64,000 nucleotides of DNA from DASWTL01 sp966250385 (GTDB lineage Bacteria; Bacteroidota; Bacteroidia; Sphingobacteriales; Sphingobacteriaceae), in the NCBI GenBank assembly GCA_966250385.1, contig CBINHC010000002.1:124001-188000 (forward strand). The letters run 5' to 3'. Shown one piece after another: positions 44,297 through 52,174 of this stretch. Under the pieces are notes generated by a model, which was not told the origin of the DNA, searched no databases, and saw only the letters and a program-made list of their open reading frames with translations. The translations under genes and the position numbers were made by a program. How positions within the stretch are numbered: position 1 is the first letter of the stretch; each line of letters opens with the position of its first letter.

Positions 44297-44842
44297 ATGA
44301 AAGCCCTGTATCTGATCGCGATCCTGCCGCCGCCGGATCAGGCCGGCCGGATCGACGCGCTCCGGCGGGAGTGTTCCGAAAAATATCAGGTGTTCAAAGC
44401 ACTGCGGCCACCGGTCCACATGACCCTTTACAAACCCGTATGGCTGATTCCGGAACAGGAGGAGCAGCTGATCGGGCAGATGCGGCTTATCGGAACGGAA
44501 CGGCGGTCATTCGTGCAGGAGGCCGAAAATTTTTCGAAGTTCAGCAACCGGGTCCTGTATCTCCAGGCGCTTCCGAACCCGGAACTTCTAGCCCTGCAGC
44601 AGCGGATCAACCGGGTCTTCCTCGAGGCGGGCTTCGACCCTGAAGCGAAACCGACGGAAACCTATCGCCCCCACTTCACGATGGCGTATCGCGACGTAAC
44701 GCCCGGGAAGTTCCAGGATATGTGGAATGAATATCAGGATAAATCGTTCAGGATCACCTTTCCGGCCGACGATTTCTCCATTTTGAAGCACGACGGGAAA
44801 AAGTGGCTGATACTGGAGAATATCGGTTTGAGGCCCGACTAG
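44297..44842 (+). CDS. 2'-5' RNA ligase / 2H phosphoesterase family protein
   Basis: A 181-residue member of the 2H phosphoesterase superfamily. The two signature motifs are HMTLYK (His 41) and HFTMAY (His 126), which line one active site and hydrolyse 2',3'-cyclic or 2'-5' phosphodiester bonds in RNA or nucleotides. The ligase activity of the E. coli namesake is probably a side reaction. It should be cytoplasmic. The ATG at 44297 follows a -7 box directly. Its stop codon interleaves with that of the DUF502 gene (CTAG at 44839-44842). Confidence 0.9.
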   Translation: MKALYLIAILPPPDQAGRIDALRRECSEKYQVFKALRPPVHMTLYKPVWLIPEQEEQLIGQMRLIGTERRSFVQEAENFSKFSNRVLYLQALPNPELLALQQRINRVFLEAGFDPEAKPTETYRPHFTMAYRDVTPGKFQDMWNEYQDKSFRITFPADDFSILKHDGKKWLILENIGLRPD

Positions 44843-45435
44843 TCAATGGCCGTGACGCCACCGGAGACGACGAACTTCATGGCTTCGCTGCCGGACATCC
44901 CAAGCGGCTTCACCTTATCGCTGTCAACGATGACCAGCTGCCCTGCGAACGAATAGGAATACGGGAAATAGACAGCAACCTGTCCCGCCAGGCCGATCCG
45001 CCCCAGGTCTTTCTGGGTCAGGAACCCAACCTTTTTCAGCCCGAACTCGTTGACTTCCACCAGGACCGGCTCATTGAACTTCTTTTCGTCGCCGACGAAC
45101 GCTTCGGTGAGATCCTTGATGGATGAATAGAGGAAATTGAACAACGGTAGACGCTTCAGCCACCGCATGAACCAGGAATAGATGGGCTGCGTGATGAAGT
45201 TGGTCACAACGATTCCAGCCAGCAGGATGATCACCAGCACTGACAGGATACCCAGTCCCGGGACATATACCGGCTGACCGGTCTTCGGATCCACCCAGAA
45301 GAGTCCGCTGAGGTTCAGCGCATTGTCAACACTGGTAACGATCCAGACCATCAGGAAAATGGCGGCACCCAGGGGCACGACGACCAGGACTCCCTTGATC
45401 ATGAAATCGAGAAGTTTTCGAAAGATTTTATTCAT
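44839..45435 (-). CDS. DUF502 family membrane protein
   Basis: A 198-residue protein with two strong hydrophobic segments (about residues 10-35 and 60-85) and a C-terminal soluble part. LLDFMIKGVLVVVPLGAAIFLMVWIVTSVDN and LFNFLYSSIKDLTEAFVGDEKKF are typical of DUF502, found in bacteria and plants (as LIKE COV proteins). The role is unknown; a membrane organisation or vesicle function is suspected in plants. The ATG at 45435 lies two bases after the murF-alr stop, so both genes are on one transcript. Confidence 0.9.
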   Translation of the reverse strand: MNKIFRKLLDFMIKGVLVVVPLGAAIFLMVWIVTSVDNALNLSGLFWVDPKTGQPVYVPGLGILSVLVIILLAGIVVTNFITQPIYSWFMRWLKRLPLFNFLYSSIKDLTEAFVGDEKKFNEPVLVEVNEFGLKKVGFLTQKDLGRIGLAGQVAVYFPYSYSFAGQLVIVDSDKVKPLGMSGSEAMKFVVSGGVTAID

Positions 45436-45437
45436 TA

Positions 45438-47903
45438 TTATTCGTAGTAGTACACCCGTTTGACACGCTGTGAAATGCCGGTTATGACCTCGTACGGTAT
45501 GGTATTGCAAAGTCCTGCGATCTCCTGCACCGTGATCTCATCGTTAAAGACAATCACTTCATCCCCTTCTGCCGCCTGGACGCCCGTAATGTCCAGCATG
45601 CACATGTCCATGCAAATGTTACCAATTGTCGGCACTTTTTTGCCATTCACCAGCATTTTTCCTGCACCGTTCCCCAGTGCGCGGCTGTACCCGTCTGCAT
45701 AACCGATCTTTACCGTCGCGATCCGGCCGCCGGACTCCAGTTTGCCTGCCCGGCTGTAGCCGACCGATTCGCCCGGCTTCAGGTCATGGATCTGCGATAT
45801 ACTCGTCTTCAGGGCGCTGACCGTCTGCAAAGGCGAAGATGCTTTTTCATATACCGGATCGATCCCATACAGGCCGATCCCCAGACGCACCATATCGAAC
45901 CGGGCCTCCGGCCAGCGGCTGACTGCAGACGTATTGGAAATATGACGGATTACCGGATAGGACAGTGCTTCCTGGAGCTTTCGTGTCGTTTCGTCAAACT
46001 CCCGCAGCTGCCGCCGGGTATACTCATCGTGGGCCGGATCGTCACTGGCCACCAGGTGCGAGAAAGCAGTCCGGACCCGCATGGCTTCCGTTTCTTTCAA
46101 TCGCCGGATCAGTTCGTCAACTTCCGCGGCTGCGAACCCGAGCCGGTGCATCCCCGTGTCGAGCTTGATGTGAACCGGAAAATGGGTCAGATTTTTCCGG
46201 TTAAGCACTTCTTCCAATTGACGGAGGATCCTGAAACTGTATACTTCCGGTTCCAGGCTGTGCTGGATCATCGTGTCAAAGGCCATGACATCGGGATTCA
46301 TGACCATGATCGGCAGGGAGATCCCCGCCTGCCGGAGGGCAACGCCCTCATCGGCATAGGCGACCGCGAGGTAATCCACCTTATTGAACTGCAGGAGATT
46401 CGCGATCTCGAAACTGCCGCTGCCATAAGAAAAAGCCTTGACCATGGCCATCGTCCGGACGCCGGGGTCCAGCAATCCCTTGTAAAAGTTCAGGTTATGT
46501 TCAAGTGCGTTCAGGTTGATCTCCAGGACGGTCTCGTGGACTTTCTGGGTAAGGGCTTTGCTGACCCGCTCGAAGCCGAATACCCGGGCTCCTTTGATCA
46601 GGATCGTTTCATTGTTCAGCTTCAGCGTATCCAGGTCAGCCAGAAGATCCTCCGTCGTATTGAAAAAATGGGTCTCAACGGCGAACTGACCGGCCTGGGC
46701 CGCAATACGCTCCCCTACCCCGATGAGACGGTCAACCGACCGCGTGGCCAGCAGCTGGGAAACCCGTTCATAAAGGACTTCCTGGTCTTCGGCCCCGGGA
46801 ATGTCGGAAAGAATCAGCGTTCTGCGGAAGTGCTGATTCTGCTGTTTGAGAAAATCCAGTGCTATGGCGAGTGAAGACAGATCGCAGCTGTACGAATCGT
46901 CAATGATCGAGCAGCTATTGATCCCTGTCTTCAGCTCCAGCCGCATATGCACCGGCTGAAGCTTTTCCATCCGTTTATCGATCTCCTCGGGTTCATAGCC
47001 CATGGCCAGCATGGTCGCCCAGCAGATAATGGCATTTTCGACAGACGCCGGATCCGTAAACGGGATCACGCACTGAACCTCACGGCCCTTGTAGCTGGCC
47101 CTGAGGTACTGGTACTGGTCTTCCAGCACCTCATCGTCAAAGACCTCAAGGTCCGCCTTGTTGCGGTAGCACCAGCTGAACAAATCTTTTCCGGGAATGG
47201 TACCCGTATAATTCTCCAGGTATTTGCAGCCATAAATGAGAAGCTCCGTGTCGCGGAAGAGCCTGAGCTTCTCGGCGATCTTCTCATCGAGGGAGCTGAA
47301 CCCTTCCCTATGCGCCTCGCCGATGTTGGTCAGGATTCCGATCGTCGGTTTGATCACGGCCTCCAGGGAGTCCATTTCACCTTCCCGCGATATACCGGCC
47401 TCAATAATGGCCAGGTCATGCCCGGCATTCATTTCCCAGACGGAAAGCGGCACCCCCAGCTGGGAGTTGAAGCTTTTCGGGCTCCGTACAATGTTACTTT
47501 CCGGCGCCAGCAGCTGGTACAGCCACTCCTTCACGATCGTTTTCCCGTTGCTGCCTGTGATGCCGATCACCGGGTAGGTGAATTTACTGCGGTGATGTGC
47601 GGCCAGCGCCTGCAGGGCTTTCAACGTATCTTCAACCAGCAGAAAATTGCAGTCAGGAAACTGGATGCGGTCGAGTTCGGGCACCGAAATGACGATGTTC
47701 CGGACTCCCGCTTTATAGGCATCCCCGATGAATTCATGGCCGTCCCGGCGGCCCTGGAGTGCAAAGAAAAGGGAGCCCTCAGGGTCCACGATCTTCCTGC
47801 TGTCTGTCAGCAAAGTCTTGATCCGGGCATCGGGCCGCTCCAGGAAAGCCTGGGCATGAATAACCTCAGCAACTTCACCGACAGCATACAGAATGTGATT
47901 CAT
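45438..47903 (-). CDS. Bifunctional UDP-MurNAc-tripeptide:D-Ala-D-Ala ligase / alanine racemase
   Basis: An 821-residue fusion. Residues 1-450 are MurF, with the ATP P-loop GITGSNGKT (114-122), the central ligase domain (IIEAGISREGEMDSL) and a C-terminal domain. Residues 455-821 are alanine racemase: the PLP Lys 489 in MVKAFSYGSG, the TAFSHLVASDD segment, LGIGLYGIDP, and the catalytic Tyr region GNICMDMCMLDITG. Making D-Ala and adding D-Ala-D-Ala in one polypeptide serves peptidoglycan synthesis. This fusion is typical of Bacteroidota. Start is the ATG at 47903. Confidence 0.95.
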   Translation of the reverse strand: MNHILYAVGEVAEVIHAQAFLERPDARIKTLLTDSRKIVDPEGSLFFALQGRRDGHEFIGDAYKAGVRNIVISVPELDRIQFPDCNFLLVEDTLKALQALAAHHRSKFTYPVIGITGSNGKTIVKEWLYQLLAPESNIVRSPKSFNSQLGVPLSVWEMNAGHDLAIIEAGISREGEMDSLEAVIKPTIGILTNIGEAHREGFSSLDEKIAEKLRLFRDTELLIYGCKYLENYTGTIPGKDLFSWCYRNKADLEVFDDEVLEDQYQYLRASYKGREVQCVIPFTDPASVENAIICWATMLAMGYEPEEIDKRMEKLQPVHMRLELKTGINSCSIIDDSYSCDLSSLAIALDFLKQQNQHFRRTLILSDIPGAEDQEVLYERVSQLLATRSVDRLIGVGERIAAQAGQFAVETHFFNTTEDLLADLDTLKLNNETILIKGARVFGFERVSKALTQKVHETVLEINLNALEHNLNFYKGLLDPGVRTMAMVKAFSYGSGSFEIANLLQFNKVDYLAVAYADEGVALRQAGISLPIMVMNPDVMAFDTMIQHSLEPEVYSFRILRQLEEVLNRKNLTHFPVHIKLDTGMHRLGFAAAEVDELIRRLKETEAMRVRTAFSHLVASDDPAHDEYTRRQLREFDETTRKLQEALSYPVIRHISNTSAVSRWPEARFDMVRLGIGLYGIDPVYEKASSPLQTVSALKTSISQIHDLKPGESVGYSRAGKLESGGRIATVKIGYADGYSRALGNGAGKMLVNGKKVPTIGNICMDMCMLDITGVQAAEGDEVIVFNDEITVQEIAGLCNTIPYEVITGISQRVKRVYYYE

Positions 47904-47945
47904 AGGACGAATTTCAATAAATTTAACGAATTTCAGAGCCTCAGA

Positions 47946-48431
47946 ATGGACGAACAAAAAAGGCCTGTCAGGACTTTGAGCAAACAACAGGCCAGACAGA
48001 AGATCGAAAGCTATTGCGCCTACCAGGAACGTTCCCAGAAAGAAGTGCGGAACAAACTTTATGATATGGGTTTGTATCCTGCTGACGTGGAAGAGCTGAT
48101 CTCGGACCTCATCCAGTCCAACTTTCTGAACGAGGAACGGTTCGCCATGGCGTATGCCGGCGGTAAGTTCCGGATGAAGGGCTGGGGCCGGAAAAAGATC
48201 AAGGCCGGACTGAAGCTGAAGGGAGTTCCGGACCGGCTTTTGAACAAGGCGCTTTACTCCATTGATGATGACGACTACTTCCGCATGCTGACCGAACTGC
48301 TGCAGCGCAAGAGCGCCCTGCTGACCGAAAGGGAGAGTCAGAAAAGGACCAACAAACTGGTCCAGCATGCCCTTGCGAGGGGCTTCGAACTGGATCTGAT
48401 TTTTGAGGCATTGAAAGGCAATGAGTTATAA
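47946..48431 (+). CDS. recX: RecX family regulator of RecA
   Basis: A 161-residue helical protein with three RecX-type repeats. AYQERSQKEVRNKLYDMGLYPADVEELISDLIQSNFLNEERFAMAYAGGKFRMKGWGRKKIKAGLKLKGV is the family core. RecX binds along RecA filaments and limits their activity. The ATG at 47946 gives a normal length; the frame is open further upstream but runs into the divergent murF-alr gene, only 42 bases away. A tRNA promoter begins just downstream. Confidence 0.9.
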   Translation: MDEQKRPVRTLSKQQARQKIESYCAYQERSQKEVRNKLYDMGLYPADVEELISDLIQSNFLNEERFAMAYAGGKFRMKGWGRKKIKAGLKLKGVPDRLLNKALYSIDDDDYFRMLTELLQRKSALLTERESQKRTNKLVQHALARGFELDLIFEALKGNEL

Positions 48432-48458
48432 CATTTCTTAAAAATTCGTTAAAATTTC

Positions 48459-48489
48459 CTTGACGGAATTGCTTTTCTCTCTATATTTG
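48459..48489 (+). promoter_or_regulatory. Promoter of the tRNA cluster
   Basis: A -33-like CTTG (48459-48462) and a -7 box TATATTTG (48482-48489) are spaced 19 bases apart, as in the Bacteroidota consensus. The tRNA begins 12 bases after the -7 box. Confidence 0.8.
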
Positions 48490-48500
48490 CATCACCAAAT

Positions 48501-48573
48501 GCGAAAGTAGCTCAGTTGGTAGAGCACAACCTTGCCAAGGTTGGGGTCGCGAGTTCGAATCTCGTCTTTCGCT
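48501..48573 (+). tRNA. tRNA-Gly (GCC), copy 1
   Basis: A 73-base cloverleaf: acceptor GCGAAAG pairs with CTTTCGC, the anticodon loop TTGCCAA reads GCC, and the T loop is GTTCGAATC. CCA is not encoded. A 10-bp hairpin without a T run (48577-48600 region) follows and may guide processing. Confidence 0.97.
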
Positions 48574-48617
48574 CTAATGCCTTCCAAAAGGGAGGCATTT
48601 AAAGTTTAAAGTCACCT

Positions 48618-48703
48618 GCCTAGGTGGTGGAACTGGTAGACACGCAGGACTTAAAATCCTGTTCGCCTTAAAGCGAGTGCGGGTTCGATTCCCGCCCTAG
48701 GTA
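48618..48703 (+). tRNA. tRNA-Leu (TAA)
   Basis: An 86-base tRNA with a long variable arm, as expected for leucine. Acceptor GCCTAGG pairs with CCTAGGT (first pair G-U), and the anticodon loop CTTAAAA reads TAA. CCA is not encoded. Confidence 0.96.
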
Positions 48704-48745
48704 CGATTTTTAAACAAAACCTGTAAACTTTGCAGGTTTCTTATT

Positions 48746-48818
48746 GCGAAAGTAGCTCAGTTGGTAGAGCACAACCTTGCCAAGGTTGGGGTCGCGAGTT
48801 CGAATCTCGTCTTTCGCT
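48746..48818 (+). tRNA. tRNA-Gly (GCC), copy 2
   Basis: Identical to copy 1 at 48501 over all 73 bases, so the two are a recent or conserved duplication within one tRNA transcript. Confidence 0.97.
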
Positions 48819-48819
48819 C

Positions 48820-48852
48820 AAAAGCCTTCCCAAACCGGGAAGGCTTTTTTTG
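48820..48852 (+). terminator. Terminator of the tRNA cluster
   Basis: An 11-bp stem (48821-48831 with 48837-48847) begins two bases after the second tRNA-Gly and is followed by seven T residues. Confidence 0.92.
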
Positions 48853-48989
48853 TGCCTGATGGTCAGGCAGTATTGTCACCCTGCTGCCACTACATCAGCA
48901 CCCTTTGGTAATCGATGGCCTTCGCCGCTTCATATCTTGATGAATGGATAATTGATTTAATTCCTTTTGGCAAAGAAGGGTAGATTTTC

Positions 48990-49274
48990 ATAACGGAGTT
49001 GTTAGAAAGGAACTTTTCGCGAAAAGGAGTTCCTTTGGTTTTCGTTTAAGCAAGTTTCTTCCTGGTATTCCGCACAGTATGGGGCTTTCGCTTCCCGGCA
49101 TCACCCATGCCAACCCGCCTTATATGCGGTTTCTGTCCGTAGGCACAGATTTTTCCCGCCAGCCACTTTCAGATTCGCAGTCGCCCGCGACACCCCTTGC
49201 TCCTGGGTAACACTCCCTGCTGTAAAGGGTGTTCGCCACTTTCACCCTATCGATTGTGCAGATGCCCGGCACAC
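48990..49274 (-). mobile_element. Group II intron remnant (5' part of the ribozyme)
   Basis: Read on the minus strand from 49274, the sequence begins GTGTGCCGGGCATC and continues with GATAGGGTGAAAGT, GGGTGTCGCGGGCGACTGCG, AATCTGAAAG, GACAGAAACCGCATATAAGGC and GAAGCGAAAGCCC. These are, in order, the conserved blocks of domain I of bacterial group II introns. The maturase gene and the catalytic domains V and VI are absent, so it is a truncated, inactive element. The low-coordinate end is approximate. Confidence 0.8.
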
Positions 49275-49544
49275 AACGGCAAGAGCCCGGTACAATACCA
49301 AGCGCTTGCTGCCAAATTCTAATAAAGTAACTTTGTCCAAACTTTTGGGGTCACTTCAGTCGGCCAGGCTTTTTCACTTTCAGGCCTGTCAGGTTAGCGC
49401 GTGCTTCCGTTTGAGAGGCAGCCGACCAATACCCGTCTTTTAGAGAGCGGTAGTTTCATGCAATGATCAACCCCCGGAGAAACACGGTGCTGCGGGAACG
49501 AAGAAGCCCAAGGGTTTGAATCGATTAAATATTTGGTCCACAGG
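49275..49544. other. Non-coding stretch between intron remnant and arsC
   Basis: This 270-base segment contains no credible gene. It holds a 20-base IS-like terminal repeat (49334-49353) and a short sequence that forms the 5' flank of the intron remnant. The ars promoter must lie near its right end, but no exact -7 box was found. No arsR gene is present. Confidence 0.6.
49334..49353 (-). repeat. IS3-like terminal inverted repeat, single end
   Basis: On the minus strand this reads TGACCCCAAAAGTTTGGACA, the form of the terminal repeats of many IS3-family elements. No transposase gene and no matching second end were seen, so it is probably a scar. The intron remnant starts 60 bases further along the same strand. 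Confidence 0.5.
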
Positions 49545-49964
49545 ATGAAAAATATACTAGTGCTTTGTACCGGCAACAGTTGCCGGAGCCAGATAGCGGA
49601 AGGTTATTTGAGACAGTTTTCAGGCGCCAGGGCGCGAGTTTACAGTGCCGGCGTGGAAACTCACGGCGTAAATCCCAGGGCTGTCCAGGTCATGGCGGAA
49701 GATCGTATCGATATCTCCGGACACACGTCGAATCATATAGACGAATACACGACAGTTCCCTTTGACTTTGTAATTACCGTATGCGATAATGCCAGGGAGC
49801 GCTGCCCATACCTGCCCTCTGACGCTAAAAAGTTCCACTACAATTTCCCTGATCCGGCGAAAGTGACCGGCACAGAGGAAGAAATAATGGAAGAGTTCAG
49901 AACGGTTCGCGACACGATCAGGGAATATTGTATGAATTTCGTGAGTCAGAATTTAAGAGCATGA
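49545..49964 (+). CDS. arsC: Arsenate reductase, low-molecular-weight phosphatase type
   Basis: A 139-residue arsenate reductase of the thioredoxin-coupled family. The P-loop CTGNSCRS (Cys 8 to Arg 14) attacks arsenate, and VCDNARERCP carries the Cys pair that completes the redox relay; FPDPAKVTG holds the Asp general acid. It reduces As(V) to As(III) in the cytoplasm. The ATG at 49545 starts MKNILVLC. It overlaps the ACR3 gene by four bases (ATGA). No arsR regulator is seen upstream. Confidence 0.93.
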   Translation: MKNILVLCTGNSCRSQIAEGYLRQFSGARARVYSAGVETHGVNPRAVQVMAEDRIDISGHTSNHIDEYTTVPFDFVITVCDNARERCPYLPSDAKKFHYNFPDPAKVTGTEEEIMEEFRTVRDTIREYCMNFVSQNLRA

Positions 49965-51028
49965 GTGTGACGAATTGTGCGCCGGTGGCAGAACGACGGC
50001 GACTAGGCTTCCTGGATCGCTATTTAACCCTATGGATATTCTCAGCAATGACGATCGGCATTGGGATCGGATACTTTTTTCCATCTTCATCGGGATTCGT
50101 CAACTCGTTCTCTTCCGGAACAACCAATATCCCGTTGGCAATCGGGTTGATCCTGATGATGTATCCCCCGCTCGCGAAAGTGAAATACAAGAATATCGGC
50201 GAAGTATTCAAGGATACAAAGGTTCTCGGAGCCTCACTGTTCCTGAACTGGATTATAGGCCCTGTCGTGATGTTTCTCCTGGCCATATTGTTCTTGTCGA
50301 ATCACCCGGAGTATATGGTTGGTTTAATCCTGATAGGTCTTGCCCGATGTATCGCAATGGTGGTGGTCTGGAATGAACTTGCAGAAGGGAACCGGGAGTA
50401 TGGCGCCGGTCTTATCGCCCTGAACAGCATCTTTCAAGTGTTACTTTACAGCGTTTACGCCTATGTTTTCATTACCGTACTTCCGCCTTATTTTGGTTTG
50501 GCGGCCTTACAAATTGACATCACAATAGGGCAGATTGCAAAGAGTGTCGGCATTTATTTAGGAATCCCTTTCGCACTGGGTATAATCAGCCAGTATGCGT
50601 TGACTGCGCTGAAAGGAGAAGAGTGGTTCCGGAAAAGATATCTTCCTCTTATCTCTCCAATCACTTTAATAGCCTTACTGTTCACGATTGTCCTGATGTT
50701 CAGCCTGAAGGGGCAGTTAATCGTCCAAATCCCCATGGATGTTGTCCGGATTGCCGTTCCACTGGTGATTTACTTTGCAGTGATGTTTCTGTTCAGCTTT
50801 TTTATGGGCAAATCATTTGGTGCCGACTATTCCGTAAGCACTTCCATCGCGTTTACAGCGACCGGCAACAATTTTGAACTGGCAATTGCAGTTGCGATTG
50901 GTGTCTTTGGCATTAACTCCGGGCAGGCATTTGCCGGAGTAATCGGTCCATTGGTGGAAGTTCCAGCTCTCATCGCCCTGGTAAACGTGGCGTTCTGGCT
51001 AAGGAAGAGATATTTTTCCGTCGACTAA
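49961..51028 (+). CDS. ACR3 family arsenite efflux transporter
   Basis: A 355-residue membrane protein with about ten hydrophobic segments. GLARCIAMVVVWNELAEGN contains the conserved Cys of ACR3 arsenite carriers, and TATGNNFELAIAVAIGVFGINSGQAFAGVIGPLVEVPALI is typical of the second half. It exports As(III), made by the coupled ArsC, across the inner membrane using the proton gradient. The ATG at 49961 overlaps the arsC stop (ATGA), so translation is coupled. A weak terminator follows. Confidence 0.93.
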   Translation: MSVTNCAPVAERRRLGFLDRYLTLWIFSAMTIGIGIGYFFPSSSGFVNSFSSGTTNIPLAIGLILMMYPPLAKVKYKNIGEVFKDTKVLGASLFLNWIIGPVVMFLLAILFLSNHPEYMVGLILIGLARCIAMVVVWNELAEGNREYGAGLIALNSIFQVLLYSVYAYVFITVLPPYFGLAALQIDITIGQIAKSVGIYLGIPFALGIISQYALTALKGEEWFRKRYLPLISPITLIALLFTIVLMFSLKGQLIVQIPMDVVRIAVPLVIYFAVMFLFSFFMGKSFGADYSVSTSIAFTATGNNFELAIAVAIGVFGINSGQAFAGVIGPLVEVPALIALVNVAFWLRKRYFSVD

Positions 51029-51036
51029 CCCAGGTC

Positions 51037-51066
51037 AAAAGCCTCCCTTCCGGGAAAGCTTTTTTT
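51037..51066 (+). terminator. Terminator after ACR3 gene
   Basis: An imperfect stem (AAAGCCTCCC with GGGAAAGCTTT) is followed by seven T residues, just before the start of the duplicated XRE segment. Confidence 0.75.
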
Positions 51067-51256
51067 CTTCCGTGACCGGAGTAATGGTCTTTAACAGTAT
51101 TTAACGTTCAGTTCTGCGAGCCGGGCGCCACCCTTCTGATTACCTCAGATGCAGTAAAAAACCTCGCGGCTTTCGCTGCTTTACCATCGCTGTGGTTTTT
51201 AACAGAAATAAATAAGTTGTATTTTTAAGTATATCTTTAACCCCAATAATCTTTGT

Positions 51257-51625
51257 ATGGCGGATACCTCAACTCACATTGGAAGAAAAATAAGCCGGAT
51301 TCGTGAACTGCGCGGTTGGAAACAGGATTATCTCGCGGCAGAGCTGGGAGTCAGCCAGCAGGCGGTATCCAAAATGGAGCAGAGTGCCAACATCGAGGAC
51401 GACGTCCTGGAAAAGGTCGCGGGAGTCCTTGGCGTTCCGGCTGCCGGAATCAGAGAATTCAGCGAAGAGGCGGTATTCAATATTATCTCAAACAACTTTT
51501 CAGACAACAGTTCAAATAACAACAACTACCTGTGTACGATTAATCCGATTGAAAAGATCGTTGAACTGTATGAACGGTTACTGGCGAGCGAGCGGGAGAA
51601 AATTGAGCTATTAAAAAAACAGTAA
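51257..51625 (+). CDS. XRE family DNA-binding protein, copy A
   Basis: A 122-residue regulator. Residues 8-62 are a helix-turn-helix of the Cro/C1 type (IGRKISRIRELRGWKQDYLAAELGVSQQAVSKMEQSA), then an acidic segment (EEAVFNIISNNF), an Asn/Ser-rich linker, and a C-terminal coiled-coil-like helix (IEKIVELYERLLASEREKIELLKKQ). The last part may mediate dimers. The targets are unknown; the conserved TTTAAC hexamers upstream are candidate self-operators. It is about 80% identical by eye to copy B at 53215, differing mainly in the linker. Confidence 0.88.
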   Translation: MADTSTHIGRKISRIRELRGWKQDYLAAELGVSQQAVSKMEQSANIEDDVLEKVAGVLGVPAAGIREFSEEAVFNIISNNFSDNSSNNNNYLCTINPIEKIVELYERLLASEREKIELLKKQ

Positions 51626-51710
51626 GACACGAACTCATAGCGATTCTTAACTGTATACTCCGCTACGATGAGCATCAGTAATTCCTATAGACCCGTTAAA
51701 GTCATTTTTC

Positions 51711-51880
51711 TCATTCTACCCGTTTCCTGATACCTGCCAGCCTGTCGATCTTATTTTCAAGCTGAATCAGCCATTTCGGTGCACCGCATAATCGTAAACC
51801 TTCTTTTTCTATTTCCGGTGTAACGTCAATAATCCCGCTATTGTGTTTAATACTGATGACGCAGCTGAAAACGGAATGAG
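51711..51880 (-). pseudogene. Decayed DUF6438 fragment paired with XRE copy A
   Basis: The minus strand encodes GAPKWLIQLENKIDRLAGIRKRVE before a stop at 51711, matching the end of the intact DUF6438 protein at 53703 (GAPKRLIQLENKIDKLADIRKWVKGDK). The preceding block, KKKVYDY in another frame, shows at least one single-base deletion near 51787. The N-terminal two thirds cannot be recognised and no start codon is present. Confidence 0.75.
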
Positions 51881-52174
51881 TTTCAGCACTAACTCACAGA
51901 ATGGTATTCAGAATCAAAATGAGCAACTTTCGTGTCGCAACGGGCTTTCCTGCTTCATTCCGCATAATTCACGGACCTGGCTTATTTTCCTACCAATGTG
52001 AAGTGTGTTCCCAACATGGTTGATGGTTTTTCAATTCAAAGATATGAAGGCTACCCCATGACACTGGAGCTAACAGAGGATATTTAACCCGAGGGTCAAT
52101 TCCCATTCTAAATCAGTTGAGCTTCCGGAGTCCCAACCCCATGTATCTGACTTCCTGAAACCAAGACCTATTAC
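51881..52174. other. Region without a recognised gene
   Basis: A 294-base stretch, AT-richer than the core genome. The only open frame of note is short (52016-52087, plus strand, 23 codons), with plausible codons (GFSIQRYEGYPMTLELTEDI), perhaps the end of a decayed gene. No RNA gene or terminal repeat was found. Confidence 0.5.

Larger units (their letters stand above)
51067..51880 (+). repeat. Duplicated segment, unit A (XRE gene, upstream region and DUF6438 fragment)
   Basis: About 190 bases upstream of the XRE gene, the gene itself and a decayed minus-strand DUF6438 fragment are closely similar to unit B at 53026-54158. The upstream part contains four TTTAAC hexamers (51089, 51099, 51198, 51236), all kept in unit B. 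Confidence 0.85.

Noticed and set aside
48501..48818. The two identical tRNA-Gly genes as att sites of an integrated element
   Set aside because: They are 172 bases apart with a tRNA-Leu between them and one promoter and terminator, so they form a normal tRNA cluster. No 3' tRNA-Gly fragment was found at the far end of the accessory region.
51257..51270. TAATCTTTG just before the XRE ATG as a -7 box
   Set aside because: Spacing inside the motif is one base too long and it ends one base before the ATG, so transcription would start inside the gene.
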